Shown in pieces: positions 33,278-43,777 of a DNA stretch of 64,000 bases. Origin of the DNA: Schizophyllum amplum (Eukaryota > Basidiomycota > Agaricomycetes > Agaricales > Schizophyllaceae); the NCBI GenBank assembly GCA_007026445.1, contig VDMD01000024.1, positions 1 to 64,000 on the forward strand. Direction: 5' to 3'. The translations under genes and the position numbers were made by a program. The notes beneath the pieces are model-generated. The model was not told the DNA's origin. It did no database searches and was given only the letters and a program-made list of their open reading frames with translations. The first letter of the stretch is position 1. Every line of letters begins with the position of its first letter.

Positions 33278-33951
33278 GATCTTGATGAAGTACCGACAGA
33301 GAAAGCGGAAGGGAATATTTCCATGCGCGCTATGTAAATTGAGATGAGTTCATTGTCATGAGGATGTAAAGTACACGCACCTTGCATAGGCTCATCCTCG
33401 GACCTCAAGTGCTCTTCTATGTCCTTCCTAGCCACCGTAACAATCTTCTCTTCTTCAGGACCTTCCGGCATGCTGGGTGATGAATCCTTGTACAAGATTA
33501 GGGAAGCAGAGGTCGCCTGTAGTAGAGGAGAACGTGATGAGTGCTTGGAAGGCCGAGCTCGCGCGTCGGTACAAGCAACACGTGACATGGATCACGCGCG
33601 CGTCGATTGGCCAGTCATAGACGTCAGGAAGGCAGCTCAACTTCCTTCCACAAATGCTGCAGAATGCAAGCATTCTGATATATTCAGGAAGATAATTATG
33701 CATCAGAGTATATACATAATAAGTTGATAGATGTGGCACGCCCTAGTCAGGCCAAGTCCGGCGAACAGTCACCCTTGGTCACACTCGTGCGACGTGCAGG
33801 CCAGGCGTGCGCGGACGGCGGCTTGCCGTTAACACGTGTCGCCCAAATGTGAGTGACTGAAGTAGTGAGTTGGTATGTGAGTGACGTAGTGACTTTAGCG
33901 CCCTTGAAACGCAAGTGACCTGGGCTTTACCCCCGGTGTCTCCGCAGCCAC
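33278..33951. other. Flank of element F and short unassigned stretch
   Basis: 33278-33718 is the source of the duplicated block and may include a minus-strand exon (33588 back to about 33381, MSRVACTDARA...EDEPMQ, then a GTGCGTG donor). 33719-33951 has several gtgagtga-type short repeats and nothing I can identify. Confidence 0.4.
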
Positions 33952-36337
33952 ACCCTCTATCGCTATGTGATGGGCAACGTCACTGCTCCCTCGCCCGCCG
34001 ATCCCAACAAGCTCACCGACTCCGAGTACCGCTCAAAGGAGGCGTACGAGCAGAACAAGGAGCGCGCTGCCGGCCGCATCTGGCAGTCCATTCACCCGTC
34101 GCTGCGTCAGCAGTTCGAGTCGAAGCAGGACGATGCGCCGGCGCTGTTCGAGGCGTTGAAGAAGGCGTTCCACCTTCAGGTGCCCGGGACGCGCTTCAGC
34201 GCGTTCAACGACCTCGTCAGCATCACCGTCACTGATCCCGAGTCCGCCGCCGCCCTCCCCACGCTGCTCAACGAGATCGATCGGCGCATTGCGCGCATGA
34301 AGAGCTTGCGCCCCAAGACCGGGTACGACATCGACACGCTGGACAAGGAGCTGTGTACGATGGTGGCGATGCGCGCGCTCGCCAACTCGCCCGTTGAGCA
34401 GCATCAGTTGTTGTACAACACGCTCATCCTCGACGATCAGCTGAGCTTGGACAAGGTGAAGGGTGTTGTGGAGCGCGACTTTGCCGCGCGCACCTCGACC
34501 TCGGAGCAGGAGACGCTCGCTGGTAACGCCGCGCGTGCGATCGAGTGCTACAACTGCCACGGTCCGCACACCATCCACAACTGCCCAACCTGGACGCCAG
34601 AGTGGAAGGCGAAGCTCGAGCGTGAGGCCGTTGCGCGCGCCGCCAACGCTGGCCAGCTCGTGTCGAAGAAGCAGCAGAAGAAGCAGCGCAAGGCCGCTGC
34701 CGCCGCCGCCTCGCCCGCTACCATCTCCCCTCCCCAGACCGCTGCTGCCGTCGTCACCGTCGAGTCTGCAGGCAAGGCAAGCGCTCTCACCACCGTCGAG
34801 CATGACGCGTGGCTTCGCTCCGAGTCGGCCAACAAGCTGAACACCGATACAGGCACCTCATCACACATGATCGTGCATCGCGGCTGGTTCGTGTCCTACT
34901 CGCCGCATCGCGTGCCGATCCGCCTCGCCAACGGCACCATCATCTGGTCGGAGGGGATAGGGTCTGTCGAGTTCAAGCCGAAGCTGGGGAACGAGGAGGG
35001 GGCGAGCTTGATATTCCACGATGTGCTACATGTGCCGCTGCTTACGTCAAATCTACTCTCCATCTACCATCTCACTGTGCGCAAGGGGTACGAGATCCAC
35101 ACCAAGGGGCGCCAGGTGACGTTCTACCGCGGCGGGGTCCTTGTCTGCACTGCGACGGTCGACGAGACGAACACGGGCTATCTTGACGGTCGCGTCGTTG
35201 TGCCACGGACTCAGCAGCAGGCCGCGCGTGCGTCAGCTACGACGCTGCCGCTGGACATGGCGCTCTGGCATCGCCGCTTCGCGCATATCAACCAGGGGGA
35301 CATCGCGCGGCTGCGGGACAGTAAGCTGGTGCGTGGGATGCGCCTCGAGTCACGCAAGGCGCCGGACCCGATCTGCGAGCCATGCATCATGGGGAAGCAG
35401 AAGCGGAAGGCGGTTCCGCACGGACCGGGAGAGAGAGCGACGCGCGCACTTCAGTTGGTTCACACCGACTTGAAGGGGCCTATGCCGGTCGCGTCGCCTG
35501 AGGGCTACCGTTACTGGATGACCTTCATTGACGACGCGTTCCGATGGCGCACTGTGGTGTATCTGAAGAAGAAGAGCGAGGCTTTCGATGCGATACGCCA
35601 TTGGATTGCAGCAGTGGAGGCGGAGACGGGCGAGAAGCTGAGGGTGATGCGCTGCGATGCCGGGGGCGAGTACATCTCGAACGCTATGAAGCGTTTCGCA
35701 GCGGAGAACGGGTGGCGTCTCGAGACGACAGAGCCAGATGAGCCGCATCAGAACGGTGTTGCAGAGCGCGCTAATCTGACCATAGCGAACGCGGCGACCG
35801 CTATGCTCTGGGAGTCGAAGCTGCCACCATCGTTCTGGGTGCACGCCGTGTCGTCAATCAACCACATCGATAACCGCGCCCCGACCTCCGCTCTACCGCC
35901 TGATCAAACGCCCTTCATCGCCTGGAAGAAGAAGAAGCCGAACGTCTCCTACTTCCGCACGTTTGGCTGTCTCGCCTACGTGCTGGTGAAGAAGTCGAAG
36001 CGCAAGGCACTGCAGCCGCACTCGCAGAAGTGCATCTTCGTCGGGTACCCGCCCGGTACGAAGGCCTGGCGCTTCTGGAACCCGGCCACTAAGCAGTTCA
36101 TCATCTCCTCGCATGCGCAGTTTGACGAGCGCTACATGCCAGGCAACTCTACAAAGAGTATAAACCTGATTACCCAGACGCTTCGGGACGGAGGTGAGGA
36201 GCCTGACTTGCGTGCTGATGAGGATGCAGCAGATCACGGGGGTGATGATACACCGTCGCCGTCTGCGAGTCCGCCAGATGACAACGGTGATGATGATCTG
36301 CCGCCTCCTGCGCCGCGTCCGCCTACGCCGCCGGCGC
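33952..36337 (+). pseudogene. Copia-P3 gag-integrase (both ends truncated)
   Basis: Third P-family copy, starting in gag at LYRYVMGNVTAP and continuous through zinc knuckle, protease (DTGTSSHM, with Thr for Ala), GAG-pre-integrase and integrase to the Pro-rich linker, where it is cut at 36337 by LTR G. No frameshift occurs where P1 and P2 share one: P3 reads HAVSSINHIDNRAPT, giving the ancestral frame. RT and RNase H are missing. It differs from P1/P2 by scattered substitutions, so it is not the immediate source of the palindrome. Confidence 0.92.
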
Positions 36338-36645
36338 TGTTGGGATTGGTGTTCTAGCACGCTCTCGTGCTTATGGTATTTTTCTCTGATTTTCCCTGAT
36401 TTTTCCCATGCCGTTATCGCTACTTATGCGCGCACTACGCCTTACGCTGTGCGCCACATATTCCGCTTAGTCATCGGCATTTCCCGGTCTGTCTGCCTAG
36501 AGCGGCCGCATCCAAGTCTCTCTTTATCTCTGACTTGTGTGCTGTCGCTCTAGGTGCGTAGTTACACGTTCTATAGCTTGCTATACATCTCTGACTTGTG
36601 TGCTGTCGCTCTAGTGTGTCTGAGTCCTCTGTTCTACCTCGGATA
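36338..36645 (+). repeat. LTR G (P-like 5' LTR)
   Basis: 308 bp, TGTTGGGATTGG...CTCGGATA. Like the P LTR it has a 28-bp repeat (ending GTGCTGTCGCTCTAG) twice, at 36526-36553 and 36587-36614, 61 bp apart, bounding a 61-nt GTGCGTAG...CTCTAG segment. The repeat sequence differs from that of P, but the two copies within this LTR are identical. Confidence 0.8.
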
Positions 36646-37183
36646 GGTTATGAGCCCCGCGCCCTAGCCACTCAGATCAAGCACAGAGCAACCTCCACAC
36701 CATATTCGCCGTTGCCGGTGCATTTCAGCTGCGATTCCCTCCGCTCGAGCGGCGTTCTAAGCACACGGGTCCCCTCCACCCCTGTGCCAACCCGCGTTCC
36801 GCGAAAATCGCCTGGTCGCCCGCAATCGCCCGCGCAAACATGCAGTCTCCGATCGGGCCAATTCGGATCCCCATCTCGAACGCGCCGCCCTGCGCCCATT
36901 TCGGCCCTGATTCACTTCGGACCGCCACCATTGCATCCGCCACTTTCTCCCCATCCCGCCCATCGCCGTCGGCCACGACGAAAACGCCGTCACCGCCGCC
37001 CACGCGCCCCGCAATGACACGTCACCGATCACGTGCTGCCGTGCATTACGCCGCTTCGGCCACTCAGGCCGGCTCTGTAGCCCACACCGAGTGGTTGAAG
37101 ACCAAGGCCGCCTTGTCCCTGAACACTCTTTGACCGTCATCTTGCGTGTTTGTGTCAGTGTTTGTGCATTCTTCTCTTGATAA
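36646..37183 (+). mobile_element. Element G leader, PBS and remnant of a D-type LTR
   Basis: PBS GGTTATGAGCCCCGC at 36646-36660. About 470 bp follows with no convincing gene. 37133-37183 matches the last 50 bp of the D-type LTR (...gtgcattcttctcttgata). The 5' and 3' ends thus come from different LTR types, and the flanks (P3 left, gypsy-2 right) do not match, so the locus is rearranged. Confidence 0.6.
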
Positions 37184-38900
37184 TCAAAGGGCCCCGACAC
37201 CTGTACCCGTCGAACTGAATTGGGTTTGATTCGCACGTCGGTCTCCGCTCGCAGAGTACAGTCCTCCTTCTTCGCTTTCTTCTTGCACGTGGCGTGGGCT
37301 CGCTTTAGTTGCTTACGCTGCGCGCTCTTCAGATAGGCGTGGGACGGACGTTCGCCTACATATGACCTCTCGACTCGCTCGGCGTCCTTCGACCTCTTGG
37401 TCCCGACGGCCGCCACCGCATGCTGCGGTCTCCCGAAGGTAACCATCGTCCCTTCTTCCAAATGTCGAGTTACTGAGACCTCGTAGAGTTGCTGGAAGTC
37501 CTCCCCAAGCAGTACCGGTACCGTCATCTGGTCGACCACGTACATCTCCACTTCCATTTCGAGCAGGACCCCGTCGTCGGTGCGTACCAACATGGGTAAG
37601 CGAATGTAGCCTCGTATAGCGACCGACTTATCCGTCAGCTGCCACAGCTTCATCTTGGCTCCGTTCTTCATCCGCGGTGGACTCTTCAATTGATCGTATA
37701 CCGCTCCCGCAAGCAAGGAGATGCTGGCGCAGGAGTCTATCTGTAAGTCGATTTCCTCCTCCGCCTCGGACATCAAATGACCCCTTACTTTGAGCACGTC
37801 TGTGCCCGCTCCTGCAACGTTCTGCAGCTTGCTCCGGCGAGGCTGGAGTTTGATCTTCGCCGGCTCGTACGGCTTGACGTCTGGCACTGCATCTGGCGGA
37901 CGGTCCGTGGGCGGCACCAGTTCTTCCACCAGGGTTGCTTGCGTGGAATAAACCTCGGCCGCTGCCCCTGTACGAGGTGCTTCCTCCGTCTCCACCTCGT
38001 AGATGCTCTCGAGGATATATGGCGAATCCGCCGGGAGCACCTCTCCTTCGTGCCAATATTCGTCGGGTATTTCCTCGATCTGTGTTACGAAACACTCCTG
38101 ACGAATCACCAGCTCCACTCTCGACGTCTCCTCCTGGGTCTTAGATCCGGCCCCAACTACGCGGTCCTGGAATGCCCCATCAAAATCCTGCTGAGCCAAG
38201 GTATACACCACATTGTAAGCTTTCTCGGCTTCGATCTCCTCGGCTTCTACTCGGTGAACTTCCGCTTTCGCCAGCTGCTCGCGATACGCGTCCCAATGCG
38301 GGCAATCACGGTTCCAATGGTGCGGGCAATCACGGTTCCAATGGTGCGGGCTCCCGCAAGGGCGACAAGGGGTGGGAGGTTTCTTCCGACTCTTGATCTT
38401 GTTGTTGCGGGGGAAGCGATGCTCTGAGAACGGTTTGCGCCGCTCTCGGTCTGCCGCTACATTGTAGGACACCGCGTAGACTTCCTCCATGGTCATAGGA
38501 GCTCCTGGAGTGTCTGTCGCTTCGTCTGCGGACTCGCTTGTCGGTGCATAGTCCAGTTCTACGTCGTAAGCGGCCGCTGGCTTGCCGAAACGCGACCTGA
38601 CTGGCGCTACGGAAACCCCCATCTCCTTCAGAGCATTGGCCACCTGTGTCTTGACTTCCGAGGCAGCGGGCTTCCCAGACGCTACAGCGTTTAACAGCTG
38701 ATCGTTGAATTGGATAGATCTCTTCTTCAGCTTGTCGGACAACGCCAATCGAGAAGGTACCAAAATTACATCCCATTCGGTAGGCGCGTTCTTTAAAACG
38801 AGGTCTATTTCGTGCGTCGAGTTTGGTACCACCAGTCCTATCGAGCGCACGACCAGTATGCGTCGGTTGATGTATTCGCTGGGCAGCTCATTCCTGAACG
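37184..38900 (-). pseudogene. Gypsy-2 gag C-terminus and aspartic protease
   Basis: Ty3/gypsy coding sequence on the minus strand. Capsid end (FRNELPSEYINRRI... near 38880), zinc knuckle CRPCGSPHHWNRDC with a 24-bp tandem duplication (38299-38346) that repeats CPHHWNRD, an acidic linker, then a retropepsin domain with IDSCASISLLAG near 37728 and VPVLLGEDFQQLYEV near 37500. The active-site motif has Cys where most have Gly (DSCAS versus DSGAS); I believe related fungal elements share this but cannot check. Coding is cut at about 37184 by element G, so RT, RNase H and integrase are absent. A frameshift near 38890 links it to the upstream gag frame. Confidence 0.85.
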
Positions 38901-40997
38901 AAGATCCTTCAGCCAGCGGTCGCCGAGATAGTCGTCTCGTATCACGCTGAGGAAGTTAAAGGTGTCCTGCCTCATGAACTCTTTCTCTTCTGTCGAGAGG
39001 GTCATGTACCATTCCAGCACGGGCGAGTTATTATCCAATCTCTGCCACAGCCAATGACCAACCGCCTCCTTCATATATCCCCCGGAAGACGCGAGTTCTG
39101 ACACCTTCCAGATCCAGGTGATGGCGGTGTCTCTGTCTCCATCCCACGTCGGAATAATCTCCGCCTTGGCGACAGACTGCAGAGACGGAGGAGTTTTCCC
39201 GTACGGAATCCAAGGTTCGTCGTCGTCGCTGTCGTTTAAGTCGACTACCTGCCTCTTAGCCTTCTTCCGTCCTCGAGGGTGTTCCTTGTCTTCGTCTCCT
39301 TCATCCCCCGGATTGCCTGGGGGAGGTGCGGGCGCCCCCCCTCGAGGGTTGCGCGGATCAGGCGCAGGACGCCTGCCCCCCGGTGGAGCGCTATCCGGTG
39401 GACGCGGGGTTCGTGAATCATCCCCCCGATGCCCGCTCGTGCTGCTTCGTTCGCGACTCGAATTCTCGCCTGACTGTCGCTTGTCAAAAATAGCGGAAGC
39501 GGAGTCTCCGACATCGTAAGTCACCCCCGGCGTAGCGAAAAACCCAACTGCTGACTGAGCGGCCTTTCCCCAGCTTGATGAGGCGCCGGCAGACTTCTTC
39601 CCTTTCGCTTTGCTAGAAGGGCCCCCCGCCGTAGACGGGTCTTCCTCAGCCCAGCGTTGCTCCTTGTTGGTCGCTCTCGGGCTGGGAGGCTCGCTTGGGG
39701 GCACCGTGAAAGAGTTCGGTGGCCAGACCAAAGGATTGCGATAGGAAGTTGATGGTGATCGCTCTTTTGCAATGCCGTCCTCGTAGTACCTCATCATAGG
39801 CCGTGCTTCGGGCGCACGAGGAGGGAAAGCTCCTACAAGGTCAGCCGGTGGAGTGACCCCTTCGAGGCCTTTCAACCTCATGAAGCGGTCTCTCTCAGAG
39901 GCCGGCACTCACTCGTTCCCGGCTCGGTAAGTGGGAACCACTCCGAGCAAGTACTTGAGCTGATCCTCCGTACTCGGGATGCCCTCCAGGCTGCGGTACA
40001 CGGACGCCGGTGTGGCTAGCGGAGAAAGCACCCTGGGCGTTCGTTGGTCGATTATCGCCTGCGCGGCATCCCGGTACCGCCGATACTTCTGCATCGCTAC
40101 CGTGCATCGCGTATTGAACATGACCCAAGCCAGGTGTAGGAGCTCCAGCGACGAGGCCGATTCCAAGCCTCTCATCAACACGCCACCTTTGTCGAACTCC
40201 TACGGAGGAACATCTATGTCGGTCATGTCTTCTTGCGCAGCGGGAGCGATCGCCGTCAACACCTTCTGCATTTGTGCAACCGTCCGTTGCACATAAGCAT
40301 ATACCTCGGCCTTCAGCCTGAAGCGCGGCATGTTCCCTTTGCTAGGTACGCCTAAGTCGACGACATCATCGCGCTCGAGCGTCTTCTGTTTGATGAGCTG
40401 ATCCATGCGTTTCCACGTAGTGTTCAGTCCAACTGGGACCTTGGGGTCGGGGTCGACGCCATGAAAGATGCGATACACTGAGTCCAGTATGGCCGCCCTA
40501 GAATCGACTTCTTCTTTGGACGAGCCGTGGTGGGAAACTCTGTCCTGGCCGGGTACGTACACGTCGTCCAGCGAATCGTCTTCGCCCGGCAACGGTGTTT
40601 GACTGGCTTCTCCTAGCGTCATGATCGCGAATGAGCTTGGATGGGGAGTTGGTGCTCTCGGTGGAAAAGTCAAAAAGGATTTCTCCGACGAGGGAGTAAG
40701 CGAAGGAAGTGGGGAAGTGGATGGTGGCAACGGGGACTGGTCCGTAGCTCGCAATAGTTCCTCTGAGATCTCGCCGCGCCTCGGTAGATGGTTTGCAAGA
40801 GCGAATTCTATAGGAGTACTGGCTATGCGAATAGAGACGTCCCGTCTCGATTCTCCGTGAGATCCCACAGTGTCCACTCTGTGGGAACCTAGGGGCTCCG
40901 AAGTAGGACTCACGGAGACACGTGCAATGACAACAGGGTGGTCGCCCTTGGCGAGCGCGCGTAGCAGAGATGCGGCAACCGCTGTCTCTAACCACAC
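38838..40997 (-). pseudogene. Gypsy-2 gag
   Basis: One frame from about 40997 (a later ATG at 40622, MTLGEASQTP, is equally plausible) down to 38838. It is broken by two in-frame stops, TAG at 40200-40202 and TGA at 39909-39911. The N-terminal part includes ILDSVYRIFHGVDPDPK and an RFRLKAEVYAYVQRTVAQMQ segment. The middle is Pro/Arg/Asp-rich (RGGAPAPPPGNPGDEGDEDKEHPRGRKKAK). The C-terminal part is the capsid-like region PTWDGDRDTAITWIWKV...EFMRQDTFNFLSVIRDDYLGDRW. Both stops could arise by single C-to-T changes (CAG, CGA). Confidence 0.75.
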
Positions 40998-41324
40998 ACC
41001 CGAACGGCAACCGTAGCGGGTTTACTCGTCAAGTGCGAAGCCTTTGGGGCTGAGCACGGCGACAATGATGGTAGAAAGAGATGATAATTCCATAGCTAAG
41101 CGATACTACATGAGATGCGCCCATGCGGCAAGGGCGCGCTCTAAGACGTACGGGACGTCGGCACTCCCCGGCAGCACGTGACGGTTCGAGTCGTCATCGA
41201 GATATAAGTACATTATACGCGTATCGAGATAGATGAAGAAAAAAGAAGAAAAAGACACGTACTTCCCGGCGTTGAAGAGGACCCGGATAATAGGCCTCCT
41301 CACCTTGTTCAAGTCGCGTAAGGG
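40998..41324. other. Gypsy-2 upstream region, no gene recognised
   Basis: Probably holds the gypsy-2 leader and perhaps its 5' LTR, but I could not define LTR ends or a primer-binding site. An A-rich stretch lies at 41234-41260. Confidence 0.35.
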
Positions 41325-41674
41325 CGCTGTTCACCCTCCCCGATGTATATCAGCTCCCTCAACCGCTGCCTCTCGCGTATGTCGAGTGGTACACCGACCT
41401 TGGATCTGTAGACCGCGCGTCCGGCCTCCACCGCCTTTGGCTTTTGACGCGCAACCACAGCGTGAACGCAGAGATTGTGGAGGCAGCCCACATCGTAAGA
41501 AATTGTTATCTTATTCCTAGATTTGGCCATACTGCGGATCGTACATGGACTGCCGATAATTCCTCTGACCGTGCTGATGCTTTATATCTCAATGCCTACT
41601 CAGACCTTCATATGTACAGTCTAGTCAAGCTTGGTCACGATGTACACAGTGTTCTGTTGTCAACGATACCTTGA
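41325..41674 (+). pseudogene. Plavaka-type (CMC) transposase C-terminal remnant
   Basis: In-frame segment reading LFTLPDVYQLPQPLPLAYVEWY, then GLHRLWLLTRNHSVNAEIV, VRNCYLIPRFGH, WTADNSSDRADALYLN and YSDLHMYSLVKLG, ending TGA at 41674. The order AYVEW, RSxxL-type hydrophobic strand, FPxFG-like block, W-N and YSDxH-Y is what I recall for the C-terminal end of Plavaka transposases that are abundant in Agaricomycetes. No upstream catalytic part is present, so it is a fragment. Alternative: another domain with a similar tail. No start codon is expected. Confidence 0.6.
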
Positions 41675-42133
41675 TCATGTAATGTAGCATTGTTTTTCGT
41701 CTACAGTCTCAATCCTATTGTCAGTCTCAAGAATCTCGTGGAAGGTAGCAAGGCTCGCGGTGGACGACGCCAACTTTGTTGGCTGACATCTGGTCACTCG
41801 AACGGGGATGAGGCAGATACTAGAATAGATTGGGCAGTCGGAAGGCTTGTTCATTGGCAATATGAGGTAGCTATGGGCTCTATGGCTCTATACGCTCTAC
41901 AAAGCCTATGTGGCGCTATATAGAAACTCGCCCTCTATGGTAGGATCCTATAACCAGAGAGCCTTTCCAGATGCATCTCAGCCTTGAACACGATCTTGAA
42001 GCAGTCAAGTCACTCCGGCTGGAGCTGACCGCCGCTGGGGCGTTACATATCGTCCCTGCCACGATGGGCTCTCCCTCGCCTCCTTTGCTATGTTTTTGTA
42101 CCTTGTACCAGCCTCTACCCACTGTGTCTTATT
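41675..42133. other. No gene recognised
   Basis: Short frames only; no repeat ends, splice-linked exons or motifs that I can support. Confidence 0.4.
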
Positions 42134-42135
42134 TA

Positions 42136-42301
42136 CAGTCGAACCCCTCTTAATCCATACCCCTCCTAACCCATAACCGCCATACCCCATACATTTTCGG
42201 GGGAAAATCCAGCGAGTTTGGCAGGGAGAACCCATGAACCCTCTAGACTCCATAGCCTGAGAGCGTCCACCGAGGGGTATGGATTAAGAGGGGTTCGACT
42301 G
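42136..42301. mobile_element. 166-bp MITE with TA target duplication
   Basis: About 30-bp inverted ends starting CAGTCGAACCCCTCTTAATC, flanked on both sides by TA (42134-42135 and 42302-42303). CAGT(C)-type ends with a TA duplication fit a Tc1/mariner-pogo derived MITE. No coding capacity. Confidence 0.85.
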
Positions 42302-42498
42302 TAGGTAGTTGACCTTTTCAATGAATTCACTATGATAGCTACTTGTTGAGCTGCTGGGAAATTGAGGTGTAGGCAGCCAAAGCAGCGTTGAATATGGCGG
42401 CACTTCTCGCAGGCAACGGCGGCGACGATGTGCACTGGCGTCGTCGGCATTAGCTGACACCCCATCGGTGGGACCTGACTGGGACCTAGTCTCACGGG

Positions 42499-42549
42499 TC
42501 AGACTCTTCTCACAGAAGACGGGGGGAAAGGTCAGTGAGAAGAGTCTGA
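42499..42549. repeat. Short inverted repeat
   Basis: 15-bp arms TCAGACTCTTCTCAC and GTGAGAAGAGTCTGA at 42499-42513 and 42535-42549 with a 21-nt loop; a strong hairpin of unknown meaning. Confidence 0.7.
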
Positions 42550-42586
42550 TCGGAGCAACGCTTACCGTATGTCTGTCCGAATCGTG

Positions 42587-43399
42587 GGAACATAAATGTC
42601 AGATTTTTGACCGCGGAACTCACCGAGATGCACCCAGCGGTTCGATATGTCCCGAACGGTAATCGGACTCTATGCCCGCGTAGGCGCGTCCTGGTGCTCA
42701 TCCACCGCTTCCTGCCACGGCGCGTTGCACCTCAATGCTATATAGACCACTTCATCCTCAACTGAAATTGACTCCCAAAATACGTACCCAAAAGACGCAC
42801 CGGGCCTGAGGCTGCATCAGTCAAACAACACAAATTTCGAGTTCGGAGTCGGACACAACTTCTAACTCCAATTCTCCTTGCAAATCAACGAGCGTAAGTC
42901 CCTCTTTATTGTCACTGCAACTAGCTAGGGGAAGACCGTCGTGTTGTCCTTGCCACGGGCGTGATTGGTGCCAGCGTGGAGAATCGAAATGACACCGTCT
43001 GCATTTAAAGATCGACAGCGAGACCAGCTAGGAATATATGCTAACGTCCCCCCCCCCTTTGATCATTCAAGAAGGGTACACTGGAGTCCCCTCTTGAGTC
43101 TCCACCATTGTAGGCTGGGGAATCTAGTGGAGTGTTGCGACGTAGCCTCGGTCCGCTGTTGATCGCTGATGATTACAACGTATTCAAGATGCACCTCGTA
43201 TGGATGCGGCAACAAACTTTTATCATCATCATAATTTCAGCCCTCTGCCGGGCAGACTTACATGAGGAAGGATGGCGAGAGAGCGTTGAGGATGCGGTCG
43301 AGCGGGTCAAGCGCGCTTCCCCGCCGCTTTGGGACAGTGTCAGATCGCTGGTCCATCACTCGGTGATTTCCGTCGTCAAAATACTGACATTTATGTTCC
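42587..43399. mobile_element. 813-bp TIR element or its remnant
   Basis: The ends GGAACATAAATGTCAG...TTTTGAC...CACCGAG (42587-42627) and their inverse (43358-43399) match over about 42 bp with a few changes. The right end is exactly adjacent to the copia-E LTR (43400), so any right-hand target duplication may be lost or displaced. The interior has no recognisable gene. Confidence 0.6.
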
Positions 43400-43732
43400 T
43401 GTCAAAAGTGGTGGGTAGGCGGACGAGCCTGCCTTCAGCCCGACGCACCGTGTCACGTCACACGGTGCATCTAAGTACCTTGCACCGTCACAATTCCCGA
43501 TTAGGGAATTCTAACGCTTACTTTTATAGGGGCTCCGCCCTTTCCCGCCCCTCAGTCTTTACCCTCACTGCAGGAAGACTGAGGGTGCGTCTTACGCTAC
43601 ATTTACTTTATCCTCAGCTAACAGTACCTTAGTCTTACGCGTCCTGTGCATCCTTAGGTACGAATAAAGTCTTTACCCTCACTGCAGGAAGACTGAGGTC
43701 TTACGCGTCCTGCGCATCCTTAGCTCGTGAAA
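43400..43732 (+). repeat. Copia-E 5' LTR
   Basis: 333 bp starting TGTCAAAAGTGG. A segment reading gtctttaccctcactgcagg...gactgagg occurs twice (about 43555 and 43670). The PBS GGTTATGAGCCCCGC follows at 43733-43747 with the same initiator-tRNA-Met half-tRNA complementarity as in the P, D and G elements. Confidence 0.88.
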
Positions 43733-43777
43733 GGTTATGAGCCCCGCAAGCGCCTAGCTGAGCAAGACCTCATCCAT

